Source of the DNA: Mogibacterium sp.
GTDB lineage: Bacteria > Bacillota > Clostridia > Peptostreptococcales > Anaerovoracaceae
Reading direction: 5' to 3'
Length of the DNA: 64,000 bases
Assembly: GCA_016775335.1 (NCBI GenBank)
Contig: JAEUGJ010000012.1
Coordinates: 39,121 to 103,120 of the forward strand
Part shown: one piece after another, positions 27,316-36,418 of the stretch
Position numbering within the stretch: the stretch's first letter is position 1
How the letters are laid out: the number at the start of each line of letters is the position of its first letter
Program-made: the position numbers and the translations under genes
Notes under the pieces: model-generated
Told to the model about the DNA's origin: nothing
Seen by the model: the letters and a program-made list of their open reading frames with translations, nothing else
Databases searched by the model: none

Positions 27316-27777
27316 ATGTATGCAATTATTAAAACTGGCGGAAAGCAGTACAGAGTTCAGAAGGACGATGTATTCAAGATCGAGAAGATCAATGCTGAAG
27401 CAGGCGACACCGTTACCTTTGATGAGGTAATCGCTGTAGGTGGTGACACCCTGACAGTAGGAACTCCATTTGTTGAGGGCACTGCTGTACATGCTGAAGT
27501 AGTTGAGCAGGGTAAGAACGACAAGGTGATTATCTACAAGTACAAGGCAAAGAAGGATTACAGAAAGAAGAATGGCCACAGACAGCCATACACACTGGTT
27601 AAGGTTACCGATATCGTATCCGGTGGTCAGAAGGCAGCTGCAGCTGAGAAGCAGGACGATGTAAAGCCAAGCATGTCCATGAAGAAAGAGGAACTTCTTG
27701 CAATCGCAAACGAGAAGGGAATCGAAGTATCCAACAAAGCTACTAAGGCAGAGATTCTGGAAGCAATTGAAGCATAA
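27316..27777 (+). CDS. rplU: 50S ribosomal protein L21 with C-terminal SAP/Rho-N-like extension
   Basis: Residues 1-101 are a standard L21 (MYAIIKTGGKQYRVQKDD to YTLVKVTDIV, including KAKKDYRKKNGHRQ). Residues 102-153 are extra: a linker (SGGQKAAAAEKQDDVKPS) and a short helix-extended-helix segment (KKEELLAIANEKGIEVSNKA, KAEILEAIEA) similar to SAP/HeH/Rho-N-type nucleic-acid-binding motifs. Such tails occur on some clostridial ribosomal proteins. AGAGGAGG precedes the ATG. Co-transcribed with rpmA 30 nt downstream. Confidence 0.95.
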   Translation: MYAIIKTGGKQYRVQKDDVFKIEKINAEAGDTVTFDEVIAVGGDTLTVGTPFVEGTAVHAEVVEQGKNDKVIIYKYKAKKDYRKKNGHRQPYTLVKVTDIVSGGQKAAAAEKQDDVKPSMSMKKEELLAIANEKGIEVSNKATKAEILEAIEA

Positions 27778-27807
27778 GAAATTGACTTTAATTTAGGAGG
27801 TGTCATT

Positions 27808-28068
27808 ATGTCAAGTAAAAAAGGAGTAGGTAGTTCCAAGAACGGCCGTGACTCTGAGTCGAAAAGACTTGGACTGAAGATTGGTGCTGGTCAGTACGTA
27901 AGTGCAGGAAGCATTCTCGTAAGACAGAGAGGAACCAAGTTCCACCCGGGCAACAACGTTGGTATCGGTGGAGATGATACTCTGTTCGCTAAGATCGACG
28001 GAAATGTTAAATTCGAGAGATTTGACAAGAAGAGAAAGAAGATCAGCGTATACAGCAACGAAGCTTAG
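27808..28068 (+). CDS. rpmA: 50S ribosomal protein L27
   Basis: 86-aa protein near the peptidyl-transferase centre. TAGGAGG precedes the ATG. It begins MSSKKGVGSSKNGRDSESKR. Many Firmicutes carry an extra N-terminal peptide (ending near FFA) that is cut by Prp; here the extension is absent, and there is no prp/ysxB gene between rplU and rpmA. Both absences are mutually consistent. Confidence 0.97.
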   Translation: MSSKKGVGSSKNGRDSESKRLGLKIGAGQYVSAGSILVRQRGTKFHPGNNVGIGGDDTLFAKIDGNVKFERFDKKRKKISVYSNEA

Positions 28069-28074
28069 TTTTTT

Positions 28075-28107
28075 ATGGCCCTTTCTTGGAAAGGGCCATA
28101 TTTTTTT
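28075..28107 (+). terminator. rho-independent terminator of rplU-rpmA
   Basis: ATGGCCCTTTC / GAAAGGGCCAT with 3-nt loop and a seven-T tail, 7 nt past the rpmA stop. Confidence 0.9.
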
Positions 28108-28125
28108 GTAAAACGGGAGATAAAC

Positions 28126-29409
28126 ATGTTCGTAGATAGAGCAGAAATTAATATCGTTTCCGGCAAGGGAGGAAACGGAGCGGTTACCTTCCGTCGGGAA
28201 CCATTTGTGCCGGAGGGTGGCCCGGATGGCGGCGACGGCGGTAACGGCGGCAGCGTAATCTTTGAAGCGGATAACAACCTGCGTACCCTTATGGACTTCA
28301 AATACAAGCGAGTGTATAAGGCGGAATCCGGTCAAGACGGAATGCGCCGGAAGCGTTTCGGAAAGAAAGGTCAGGATCTCATCATTCACGTTCCGGTAGG
28401 CACTTTGATTATCGACAAAGAAACCGGTCTGCTGATGAAGGATATGAAGAATCCGGGAGACCGACTGGTTGCCGCAAAGGGCGGCAAAGGCGGAAAGGGC
28501 AACGTGCATTTCAAGAATTCCGTACGCCAGGCACCGAATTTTGCAGAAGCCGGAGCGTTGGCAAAGGAACGTACTGTTATCCTGGAACTGAAGTTAATCG
28601 CCGACGTAGGACTTCTGGGATTCCCGAATGTGGGGAAATCCACTCTTCTGTCGGTGGCTACCAGTGCAAAACCGAAAATTGCGAATTATCATTTTACCAC
28701 CATCGATCCCAATCTGGGCGTGGTGAATATTCATGACAAGAGCTTTGTGATGGCGGATATTGCCGGCATCATTGAAGGTGCTCATATGGGCTTTGGCTTG
28801 GGAATTCGCTTTCTGAAGCATATCGAGCGTACCAAGGTGTTGATTCATGTCATCGACGTTTCCGGAAGTGAAGGCCGGGATCCAATCGAGGATTATAAAA
28901 AAATCAATGCGGAGCTGGAGCAGTACGATCCGGCGCTCTTGAAAAAACCGCAGATTATCGCCGCCAATAAGATCGATTTGGTGGAGGATGAAGAAGCGTT
29001 GAACGCATTTATGGATTTCATGAAGGAGGAAGGTCGAGATGTCTTCCCGATTTCCGCAGCGACCCGCCAAGGCGTAGAAGAGCTTCTCAATGAAACACTG
29101 AATCGGATTGAGAATTACATTCCGCCGGAAGAAGATGAAATCGAACTCTTCGACTTTGAAAAGGATGAATACGATGCGGATTACAAGAAACTGGAAGCAT
29201 TCGTGGCAGAGGATGGCGCTTACGAATTAACCGGCGGTCAGCTGCTGAAGATTTTCCGTTCCACCAACTTTACAGATGTGGGATCCATGCGGTATCTGTA
29301 TCGGTATATCGTGAACAAGGGCGGAATCGATATGCTGAAGGAACTGGGCCTTCAGGAAGGGGATACGGTTCGAATCGAAGATTACGAATTTGAATATTAC
29401 GACGACTAA
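28126..29409 (+). CDS. obgE: GTPase ObgE/CgtA
   Basis: Ribosome-assembly GTPase. Start at 28126 behind GGGAGA. The Obg glycine-rich domain (EGGPDGGDGGNGGSVIFEAD) fills residues 1-158; G1 is GFPNVGKST, G3 DIAGIIEGA, G4 NKIDL. A C-terminal OCT domain (YELTGGQLLKIF, GDTVRIEDYEFEYYDD) gives the 427-aa Firmicutes type. It lies after the rpmA terminator with little room for a separate promoter, so read-through is likely. Confidence 0.97.
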   Translation: MFVDRAEINIVSGKGGNGAVTFRREPFVPEGGPDGGDGGNGGSVIFEADNNLRTLMDFKYKRVYKAESGQDGMRRKRFGKKGQDLIIHVPVGTLIIDKETGLLMKDMKNPGDRLVAAKGGKGGKGNVHFKNSVRQAPNFAEAGALAKERTVILELKLIADVGLLGFPNVGKSTLLSVATSAKPKIANYHFTTIDPNLGVVNIHDKSFVMADIAGIIEGAHMGFGLGIRFLKHIERTKVLIHVIDVSGSEGRDPIEDYKKINAELEQYDPALLKKPQIIAANKIDLVEDEEALNAFMDFMKEEGRDVFPISAATRQGVEELLNETLNRIENYIPPEEDEIELFDFEKDEYDADYKKLEAFVAEDGAYELTGGQLLKIFRSTNFTDVGSMRYLYRYIVNKGGIDMLKELGLQEGDTVRIEDYEFEYYDD

Positions 29410-29451
29410 TCTCATAATGCGTCTGCCGGGCGTCTTCTTGAGATAAAACGG

Positions 29452-29488
29452 AAACCACAGGGTTCATAAAATTCTGTGGTTTTATTTT
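29452..29488 (+). terminator. rho-independent terminator of obgE
   Basis: AAACCACAG / CTGTGGTTT with 13-nt loop, followed by TATTTTTT. Confidence 0.85.
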
Positions 29489-29629
29489 TTGTGGAAAAAA
29501 ATCCATTTTAAACGTTGCTTCCGGGTTTTTAATCCATTTTGCGGGAAACGTAAACCTTTTGCGGGAGCTTTCGGACCTTTGCGCTTTCTTCTTTTTTCAA
29601 CTATGATGGAAAAAGAAGGAGGACGAGAT

Positions 29630-30247
29630 ATGATTAGTTTTATTAGAAAAATATATGAAGAAAATTCCAAAATAGTATTTAAATTTCTATTGATTTTGGG
29701 TATAGTTATATTGACTATATTTGTTAGTATCCGACAGAACGCATCCAATGAAATTGATTTGGGTGCGGCGAAGGAGAAGGACACTGTTTCCGCGGAGGAA
29801 ACGGCCGAGAAGGAATATTATGTGGATATCAGCGGGGAGGTGAAGAAACCGGGAGTCTATAAAGTAAAGAAGAAAACCCGCCTGGTGTTTCTCATCGACA
29901 AGGCCGGGGGATTAACCGGAAAGGCGGATTTGGACGCAATTAATCAGGCTTCCTACGTGGAAGACGGTGCAAAGATTATCATTCCAAGGAAAGGAGAGAA
30001 TAAGAGTTCGGATGAGGCAGGGGCAGATGCATCGGAAATATCTGCCGGCGATACAAGTGGAAAAATTAATATCAATCAGGCTTCTGCAGAGGAATTGACA
30101 TCGATACCGGGCGTCGGTACTGTAATTGCTCAACGAATCGTGGAGTACAGGAACGGTGCGAGGTTCAACAGTATTGAGGATATTAAGAACGTGAAGGGAA
30201 TCGGGGATGCGACTTTTGAGAAAATGAAAGGAAGTATTACGGTTTAG
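29630..30247 (+). CDS. comEA: ComEA-family DNA-binding competence protein
   Basis: Membrane-anchored double-stranded-DNA receptor for transformation. The ATG at 29630 follows GAAGGAGG by 7 nt. One membrane helix (VFKFLLILGIVILTIFVSI), an acidic linker, an SLBB domain (VDISGEVKKPGVYKVKKKTR) and a C-terminal helix-hairpin-helix pair (ININQASAEELTSIPGVG, FNSIEDIKNVKGIG) that binds DNA. 205 aa. The usual comEB/comEC partners are not adjacent; a Spo0A-C-like gene follows 15 nt later. Confidence 0.92.
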   Translation: MISFIRKIYEENSKIVFKFLLILGIVILTIFVSIRQNASNEIDLGAAKEKDTVSAEETAEKEYYVDISGEVKKPGVYKVKKKTRLVFLIDKAGGLTGKADLDAINQASYVEDGAKIIIPRKGENKSSDEAGADASEISAGDTSGKININQASAEELTSIPGVGTVIAQRIVEYRNGARFNSIEDIKNVKGIGDATFEKMKGSITV

Positions 30248-30262
30248 ACAGGAGTATTTGTT

Positions 30263-30805
30263 ATGAATAATCGCTCTGTGTTAGATAATTCATTGGATAA
30301 GAAAAAGGATTGGTTAGAGGAACTCCACAAGACATTGGAGGAATCACAGCATTCCACTATTGTGTTCACATTGCAAGACGAATCGGATTTCCCCACTATG
30401 CTGCGGGAATATGCGCCGATTGTAACGTACGATCGAATTTTGGAGTTGGGAACGGGAAATCGCGTGATGGAAGATATTCACACGTTTCTGGAAACGTGCA
30501 ATATACCGGACTCCCGAAACGGTACATCCTATATCTATGAATGTATTTTTTTGATTCGAAAGTACAAGGATGAAAAGTATGCGGTGACGAAGGACATTTA
30601 TCCGGAAATTGCCAAAAGAAATCGAACTTCCGCAGCGGTAGTGGAGTCGGCCATTCGCAGCTGCATTAAACAAACTTGGGAGGAAAACCGAGAAGGAAGT
30701 GAAAAAGGCATGCGGACGCTGTTTCAGAAGCGGCCGTCCAATTTAGTTTTTATACGGAAATTATGCGAGTTTATAGAAAATGGGGAATTGCATTTTTGTA
30801 AGTAA
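30263..30805 (+). CDS. orphan Spo0A C-terminal-domain-like DNA-binding protein
   Basis: 180 aa. From about residue 70 the protein follows the Spo0A effector domain: HTFLETCNIPDSRNGTSYIY, YAVTKDIYPEIAKRNRTSAA, VVESAIRSCIKQTW and KRPSNLVFIRKLCEFI correspond to its helices, including the recognition helix region that reads 0A boxes. The N-terminal 70 residues do not look like a phosphoreceiver domain (no DD...D...K set). It is probably a transcription factor that has lost phosphorelay control. Likely co-transcribed with comEA, hinting at a link to competence (inference). Confidence 0.75.
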   Translation: MNNRSVLDNSLDKKKDWLEELHKTLEESQHSTIVFTLQDESDFPTMLREYAPIVTYDRILELGTGNRVMEDIHTFLETCNIPDSRNGTSYIYECIFLIRKYKDEKYAVTKDIYPEIAKRNRTSAAVVESAIRSCIKQTWEENREGSEKGMRTLFQKRPSNLVFIRKLCEFIENGELHFCK

Positions 30806-30830
30806 TTCACAAAATCAATATCTCAACTCA

Positions 30831-30859
30831 TTGATAAGTACTAACTTCCGTGCTATTAT
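30831..30859 (+). promoter_or_regulatory. sigma-A promoter of the PFOR gene
   Basis: TTGATA, 17-nt spacer, TGC-TATTAT (extended -10), 36 nt upstream of the start codon. Confidence 0.85.
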
Positions 30860-30895
30860 GTAAATGATTTGAAATAATTGAAGGGGGTATTTACG

Positions 30896-33800
30896 ATGGG
30901 TAAAAAAAGAACACTAAAAACCATGGATGGTAATACTGCGGCTGCACATGTAGCATATGCTTTCTCCGAGGTATCCGCAATATATCCCATTACACCATCG
31001 TCAGTAATGGCCGAAAATATAGATGCTTGGGCAAATCAAGGTCGAAAGAATCTGTTTGACCAGGAAGTAAAGATTGTCGAAATGCAGTCGGAGGGCGGCG
31101 CTGCCGGTGCCGTTCACGGTTCGCTGATTACCGGATCGTTGACGTCTACTTATACCGCATCGCAGGGTCTGCTTTTGATGATTCCGAACATGTATAAGAT
31201 TGCGGCGGAACGGCTGCCGGGCGTTTTCCACGTAGCGGCAAGAGCCATCACCACGCAGTCCTTGTCTATTTTTGGAGATCACTCGGACGTGATGGCCACC
31301 AGACAGACCGGTTTTACTATGCTGGCGTCCAACAGCCCGCAGGAAGTAATGGATTTGGCAGCAGTTGCGCATTTGGCGGCAATTAAGGCCAGCCTTCCGG
31401 TGCTTCACTTCTTTGATGGATTCAGAACCAGTCACGAACAGCAAAAAATTGAAGTATGGGATTACGATACACTGGGAAAGATGTTGGATTGGGATGCTGT
31501 TGCCGCATTCCGCAAGAAAGCACAGAATCCGAATCATCCGCACCTCATGGGTTCCGCAGAACAGCCGGAAACCTTCTTCCAGCACAGTGAATCCAGAAAT
31601 GAGGCATATCGGGATGCGGTAGAAACAGTTGCTTCGGTAATGGAGCAGGTGAACAAAGAAGCGGGAACGGATTACAAACCGTTCAATTATTACGGCGCGC
31701 CGGACGCCACCGAAGTAATCGTGGCAATGGGTTCCGTTTGTGAAACGGCAGAAGAAGTCGTGGATTATTTGAATGCGCAGGGACGCAAGGTGGGTCTGGT
31801 GAAAGTACACCTGTACCGGCCGTTTTCTTCCGAGTACCTGTCCGCAGCAATCCCGGCTTCCGTTCAAAGAATTGCCGTATTGGATCGAACCAAAGAACCG
31901 GGATCTCAGGGCGAACCGCTGTATCTGGATGTGGTAAGCGCATTGAAGGAACAGTCCCGCAGCGAGATTACCGTCGCTCGGGGAAGATACGGACTGGGCT
32001 CTAAAGATACCCAGCCGGGAGATCTTATTGCGGTATACGATAACCTCAGTGCCGCAGATCCGAAAATGGAATTTACGATTTCCATCACCGACGATGTGAC
32101 GCATCTGTCCCTGCCGAGAACCTGCAATCCGGTGGTCTCGTCGCCATCCACGATTTCCTGCAAGTTCTGGGGCCTGGGTGCTGATGGAACGGTGGGTGCC
32201 AACAAAAATAGCGTAAAAATAATCGGAGATAACACCGACAAATACGTTCAGGCGTACTTCCAGTACGACTCAAAGAAATCCGGTGGTGTCACCATCTCCC
32301 ACCTGCGTTTCGGCGATGAACCGATTCGTTCCACCTATTATGTAAACAACGCAGACTTTATTGCCTGCCACAATGCATCCTACATGCATAAGTATCAGAT
32401 TGTACAGGATGTCAATCCGGGCGGAACCTTCCTGCTGAACTGCAGTTGGAGTGATGAGGAATTAGATGCAGTACTGCCTGCATCGGCAAAGAGATACATC
32501 GCAGAGAACAATATTCGGTTCTACACCTGTGATGCGGTGGATATTGCCGTGAAACTGGGCCTGGGTGCTCGGAGAACCAACACGGTGCTGCAGGCGGCAT
32601 TCTTCAAGCTGTCCGAAGTCATTCCAATTGATAAAGCGGTTGGATACATGAAGGAAGCGATTCATAAGACCTATGGCCGTAAGGGGGAAGATATCGTTGC
32701 CATGAACTGCGAAGCGGTGGATGCCGGAATTTCCCATATTCATCAGGTAGAAGTGCCGGAAGCGTGGAAGAATGCGGTTGAGAAACCGACCGACAAGTCC
32801 GTAGAGACAGATCGACCGGAACTGAAGCAGTATGTCGAAGAAATATTGATTCCGGATTCGGCAATGGAAGGAGATTCCATTCCGGTATCTCGATTTGTAA
32901 AGACGAACGACGGAATGATTCCATCCGGCACGGCAGCATTTGAGAAGAGAGGCGTGGCAATTTCCGTTCCGAAGTGGATTCCGGAAAACTGTCTCCAGTG
33001 CAATATGTGCTCCTTTGTGTGTCCGCACGGTGCCATTCGTCCGTTTGCGGTTACCGAGGACGAAGCGGCGAAGTCCGGTGCGGCTGCATTGGAAATGAAG
33101 GGAAAGACCGGAGCCGGACGGAAATTCGCTCTGGCAATCTCTTCCTATGACTGTGCAGGCTGTGGTTCCTGTGTAGAATCCTGCCCGGCAAAGAACAAGG
33201 CTTTGGAGATGGTTTCCTTCGAGTCTTCGGAATCCCAGGAGGAGCAGAAGGTATTCGATTACCTGGAGAAGCATGTGGGCCAGGAAATCGGTGCGACGGA
33301 GGCAAAATCCGTTAAAGAAGTGGGCTTCCGGAAGCCGTACCTGGAATTCTCCGGCGCGTGCCCGGGATGCGGTGAGTCGCCTTACGCAAAGCTGGTTACA
33401 CAGCTCTTTGGCGACCGCATGATCATCGCCAATGCCACCGGCTGCAGTTCTATCTGGGGCGGCAGTGCACCGAGCACACCGTATACCGTTGATAAGAACG
33501 GAAGAGGCCCGGCATGGTCCAACTCCCTCTTTGAGGACAATGCGGAATTCGGATTGGGCATGGCAATTTCGGTTCAGGCCCGCCGCAAGGAGCTTTGCGG
33601 TAAAGTCACTCAGCTGGCGACACATCCGGAGTGTGCAGAGGCCGCAAAAGCGTGGATGAATCACATGGATGACGGCATCGAATCGGAAGTGGCCGGCGAC
33701 AACCTGTTGAAGGCGATTTCGGAATGCGAGCTGCCGGAGGCGGCGTATGTACGGGAGAATTCCGATTTACTGGTAAAACCATCCGTATGGATGTTCGGCG

Positions 33801-34435
33801 GAGACGGCTGGGCATACGATATCGGTTACGGCGGGTTGGATCACGCACTGGCATCCGGTGAGAACATCAATGTACTGGTATTCGATACCGAGGTATATTC
33901 CAACACCGGCGGACAGGCATCTAAATCCACTCCGACGGGCGCGGTGGCACAGTTTGCTGCAGGCGGAAAGAAGAACGGAAAAAAGAATCTGGCGCAGATG
34001 GCAATGGCGTACGGCTATGTATACGTGGCACAGATTGCGATGGGTGCCAACCCGAACCAGGCAATTCGTGCAATTCGGGAAGCGGAGGCATATGACGGTC
34101 CATCCATCATCGTGGCATACTCCCCGTGCATCAACCACGGTATCCGTACCGGCATGAAGAATTCCATGCAGGAAATGAAGAAGGCCGTGGAATCCGGATA
34201 CTGGAACCTGTTCCGCTACAACCCGACAAACGTTTCGGAGAAAAAGAATCCGCTGACCGTGGACAGTAAGGAACCAACCGTAGACTATAAAGACTTCCTG
34301 ATGGGAGAAGTACGTTACAGATCGTTACAGCAGGCGGATCCGGACAAAGCGGAACGACTCTTTGATGAGGCTTCCGAAAATGCGAAGAACAGATATGACG
34401 CATTGATTCGCCAACGAAATTCTTTGGAGAAATAA
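30896..34435 (+). CDS. nifJ: pyruvate:ferredoxin (flavodoxin) oxidoreductase
   Basis: Single-chain PFOR: pyruvate + CoA + oxidised ferredoxin to acetyl-CoA + CO2 + reduced ferredoxin; central to clostridial fermentation. Start at 30896 (MGKKRTLKTMDGNTAAAHVA) behind AAGGGGG. Order: pyruvate-binding domains (YPITPSSVMAENID), domain EKR, a 2[4Fe-4S] ferredoxin domain (CLQCNMCSFVCPHGAIRP and CAGCGSCVESCPAKNK), and the TPP domain (CPGCGESPYAKL, GGDGWAYDIGYGGLDHAL, DTEVYSNTGGQASKSTP). 1179 aa, normal. A strong extended -10 promoter precedes it. Confidence 0.98.
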   Translation: MGKKRTLKTMDGNTAAAHVAYAFSEVSAIYPITPSSVMAENIDAWANQGRKNLFDQEVKIVEMQSEGGAAGAVHGSLITGSLTSTYTASQGLLLMIPNMYKIAAERLPGVFHVAARAITTQSLSIFGDHSDVMATRQTGFTMLASNSPQEVMDLAAVAHLAAIKASLPVLHFFDGFRTSHEQQKIEVWDYDTLGKMLDWDAVAAFRKKAQNPNHPHLMGSAEQPETFFQHSESRNEAYRDAVETVASVMEQVNKEAGTDYKPFNYYGAPDATEVIVAMGSVCETAEEVVDYLNAQGRKVGLVKVHLYRPFSSEYLSAAIPASVQRIAVLDRTKEPGSQGEPLYLDVVSALKEQSRSEITVARGRYGLGSKDTQPGDLIAVYDNLSAADPKMEFTISITDDVTHLSLPRTCNPVVSSPSTISCKFWGLGADGTVGANKNSVKIIGDNTDKYVQAYFQYDSKKSGGVTISHLRFGDEPIRSTYYVNNADFIACHNASYMHKYQIVQDVNPGGTFLLNCSWSDEELDAVLPASAKRYIAENNIRFYTCDAVDIAVKLGLGARRTNTVLQAAFFKLSEVIPIDKAVGYMKEAIHKTYGRKGEDIVAMNCEAVDAGISHIHQVEVPEAWKNAVEKPTDKSVETDRPELKQYVEEILIPDSAMEGDSIPVSRFVKTNDGMIPSGTAAFEKRGVAISVPKWIPENCLQCNMCSFVCPHGAIRPFAVTEDEAAKSGAAALEMKGKTGAGRKFALAISSYDCAGCGSCVESCPAKNKALEMVSFESSESQEEQKVFDYLEKHVGQEIGATEAKSVKEVGFRKPYLEFSGACPGCGESPYAKLVTQLFGDRMIIANATGCSSIWGGSAPSTPYTVDKNGRGPAWSNSLFEDNAEFGLGMAISVQARRKELCGKVTQLATHPECAEAAKAWMNHMDDGIESEVAGDNLLKAISECELPEAAYVRENSDLLVKPSVWMFGGDGWAYDIGYGGLDHALASGENINVLVFDTEVYSNTGGQASKSTPTGAVAQFAAGGKKNGKKNLAQMAMAYGYVYVAQIAMGANPNQAIRAIREAEAYDGPSIIVAYSPCINHGIRTGMKNSMQEMKKAVESGYWNLFRYNPTNVSEKKNPLTVDSKEPTVDYKDFLMGEVRYRSLQQADPDKAERLFDEASENAKNRYDALIRQRNSLEK

Positions 34436-34439
34436 TTTT

Positions 34440-34607
34440 ATGGAAAAAGAGAAAATCAATAGAATCAACCAACTGGCAAAACTGTCGAAAGAGCGAGCGC
34501 TGACCGCCGAAGAAAAAAGCGAACAGCAGGAACTTCGGAAAGAGTTCATCAAAGAAATCCGTGCCGACGTACGGAGCCAGCTGGAGAGCATTGAAATCGT
34601 TGATTAA
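34440..34607 (+). CDS. DUF896 (UPF0291) small protein
   Basis: 55-aa hydrophilic helical protein, MEKEKINRINQLAKLSKERA with LTAEEKSEQQELRKEFIKE, the signature of the Firmicutes YnzC/UPF0291 family, whose function is unclear (some members are SOS-linked). GGAG within the end of the PFOR gene gives the ribosome binding site; only 4 nt separate the two genes, so it is co-transcribed with PFOR. Confidence 0.9.
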   Translation: MEKEKINRINQLAKLSKERALTAEEKSEQQELRKEFIKEIRADVRSQLESIEIVD

Positions 34608-34614
34608 GTATCAC

Positions 34615-34645
34615 AAAAGGGACTGCCCATGCGGCAGCCCCTTTT
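34615..34645. terminator. bidirectional terminator
   Basis: AAAAGGGACTGCC / GGCAGCCCCTTTT with one mismatch and a 5-nt loop, between convergent genes. Confidence 0.85.
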
Positions 34646-34670
34646 GTTGTACAAGATTTTCTTTTCGTAT

Positions 34671-34925
34671 TTATGCCTGTTCCTGCATAGCCTTCAATGC
34701 TCTGGATAGCTGATCCGGACATGAAGTATCCTTGAAGCCGCAGCGAATGCCGCTGAGGCGGTCGATGGCCTCTTCTACGGTCATTCCTTTCAGAAGTGCG
34801 GAAATTCCTTGGAGGTTGCCGCTGCATCCGCCGGTGAAGCGAACATCCCGGATGATGTTTCCTTCGGTTTCAATCTCGATAAGCTGGGAACAAACGCCCT
34901 GCGGTCTGAATGTAAACTGGTTCAT
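34671..34925 (-). CDS. TSCPD domain protein (TIGR03905-like)
   Basis: 84-aa protein of the TSCPD family (FRPQGVCSQLIEIETEGNII, FTGGCSGNLQGISALLKGM, DTSCPDQLSRAL), related to the C-terminal domain of class II ribonucleotide reductases. Four cysteines (VCSQ, GGCSG, RCGF, SCPD) suggest metal binding. Function unknown. It shares the minus strand with the HD-domain gene 42 nt upstream. Confidence 0.88.
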   Translation of the reverse strand: MNQFTFRPQGVCSQLIEIETEGNIIRDVRFTGGCSGNLQGISALLKGMTVEEAIDRLSGIRCGFKDTSCPDQLSRALKAMQEQA

Positions 34926-34967
34926 AGCTGAATAATCCTTTCCAAATAATTTGCATGTAGGAATAAC

Positions 34968-35543
34968 TTACAGTCCCAAAACATCCGAAATCTTCTTCAT
35001 AGAATCCATCGCAATGAGGATGAACTCGTCGAAGGTGATGCCGGTTTCTTCAATGGCCATCATGAACTGACGGTTGGCACCCTTTGCGAAACGGGTTTCG
35101 TTGAAGCGCTTCTTGATGGACTTTGGCTTAACGCTGGCCAGCTTCTTATCCGGATAAATCTGGGCAACGGCTTTCACGAATCCGCTCATCGGATCCGCCG
35201 CCAGAATGGCATACTGCAAAGTAGTGTGGGCGATTACGCCGGATTCCGGATTGTGGGCGCAGATGGCATCAATCAGAACTTGATCGTCGTAGCCTTCCTT
35301 CCGAAGAATATCCCCGGAAACCGGGCCGTGAGTGGACATATCGTTTTTCCAGTCGCAAGTCTCCTCGTCTAAGTCGTGAAGCAGGCCTACGATTCCCCAA
35401 TATTCCACGTCTTCCGGGGCCAGGCGCTCCGCCAGCCCGCGCATGATGGCTTCTACAGCGTACATGTGCACGATGTAATGATCTGCTTTTACGTATTTGT
35501 GCAGCAGTTCATTGGCTTTTTCTCTTGTCAGAGTTTCACTCAT
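34968..35543 (-). CDS. HD-domain phosphohydrolase
   Basis: 191 aa of the HDIG-type phosphohydrolase family; substrate unknown, probably a nucleotide or phosphoester. The metal-site residues are visible: H in YIVHMYAVEA, the HD pair in GLLHDLDEETC, a further H in MSTHGPVSG, and D in AILAADPMSGF. AGGAG lies before the ATG on the minus strand. Context with purine nucleoside phosphorylase and the TSCPD protein suggests nucleotide metabolism (inference). Confidence 0.85.
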   Translation of the reverse strand: MSETLTREKANELLHKYVKADHYIVHMYAVEAIMRGLAERLAPEDVEYWGIVGLLHDLDEETCDWKNDMSTHGPVSGDILRKEGYDDQVLIDAICAHNPESGVIAHTTLQYAILAADPMSGFVKAVAQIYPDKKLASVKPKSIKKRFNETRFAKGANRQFMMAIEETGITFDEFILIAMDSMKKISDVLGL

Positions 35544-35599
35544 GATATAAATCTCCTTTTATGAAAAATATTATTTTGTAACAATTCTTATGGCGCTCG

Positions 35600-36418
35600 T
35601 TACACGTTTACGGCAATGTCCACAACGGTCCGGAAGGAATCCGCAATCTGTGCAGAGGCCTCCAGCACATCGGAGCCGCTGAGTGGTACCGGTGAAATCC
35701 CTGCCGCCGCATTGGCCAGCGCAGAGATGGCGATGATTTCCAGTCCGGCGTGTTTTGCTGCGATGGCTTCCGGAACGCTGGACATGCCCACCGCATCACA
35801 ACCGATGGTATGGAGGAAACGAATCTCCGCCGGCGTCTCAAAGCTCGGGCCGCTCATCATGACATATACGCCTTCATACAATTCAATTCCGGCAGCCTGT
35901 GCTTCCCGCAGCACTTCTTTTCGCAGATTCCGATTATATACATCGGACATATCCGGAAAACGGTCGCCCAACTCATCCGGGTTCGGTCCGATGAGGGGAT
36001 TCATGCCGGACATGTTCACATGATCCCGAATCAGCATCAGATGCCCCGGGCGAAAGTCCGGATTGATGGCGCCGGAGGCGTTGGTGATAATCAAGCGCCG
36101 AATTCCCAGCAGGGCCATGACCTGAACCGGAAAAATGACGTCTTTCATGGAATAGCCTTCATAATAGTGAAACCGGCCGGACATCACCAGGAGGGAATGA
36201 TCGCCTTTGCGTCCCGCAAAGAGAACCCCTTTGTGATTCGGGGCTGTAGAAGTGACGAAGCCGGGGATATCCCGGTATGGAATCTCAACGGGATTCTCCA
36301 GGGAGTCGGTGTAGGTTCCCAGTCCGCTGCCCAGAATGATTCCCGTATCCGGCAAATCTCCGGAAATCTGTTCTCTGATATATTGTGCCGCTTGCTTCAG
36401 CTGTTCCAATCGCTCCAT
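35600..36418 (-). CDS. punA: purine-nucleoside phosphorylase
   Basis: Phosphorolysis of inosine/guanosine to base plus (deoxy)ribose-1-phosphate, trimeric PNP class. Start ATG at 36418 (MERLEQLKQAA) is preceded by AGGAGGTG; the in-frame GTG at 36427 is part of that site. Motifs: ILGSGLGTYTD (phosphate binding), GRFHYYEGY, ITNASGAINP, MSGPSFETPAEIR, AVGMSSVPEAIAA. 272 aa, normal. Confidence 0.96.
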   Translation of the reverse strand: MERLEQLKQAAQYIREQISGDLPDTGIILGSGLGTYTDSLENPVEIPYRDIPGFVTSTAPNHKGVLFAGRKGDHSLLVMSGRFHYYEGYSMKDVIFPVQVMALLGIRRLIITNASGAINPDFRPGHLMLIRDHVNMSGMNPLIGPNPDELGDRFPDMSDVYNRNLRKEVLREAQAAGIELYEGVYVMMSGPSFETPAEIRFLHTIGCDAVGMSSVPEAIAAKHAGLEIIAISALANAAAGISPVPLSGSDVLEASAQIADSFRTVVDIAVNV

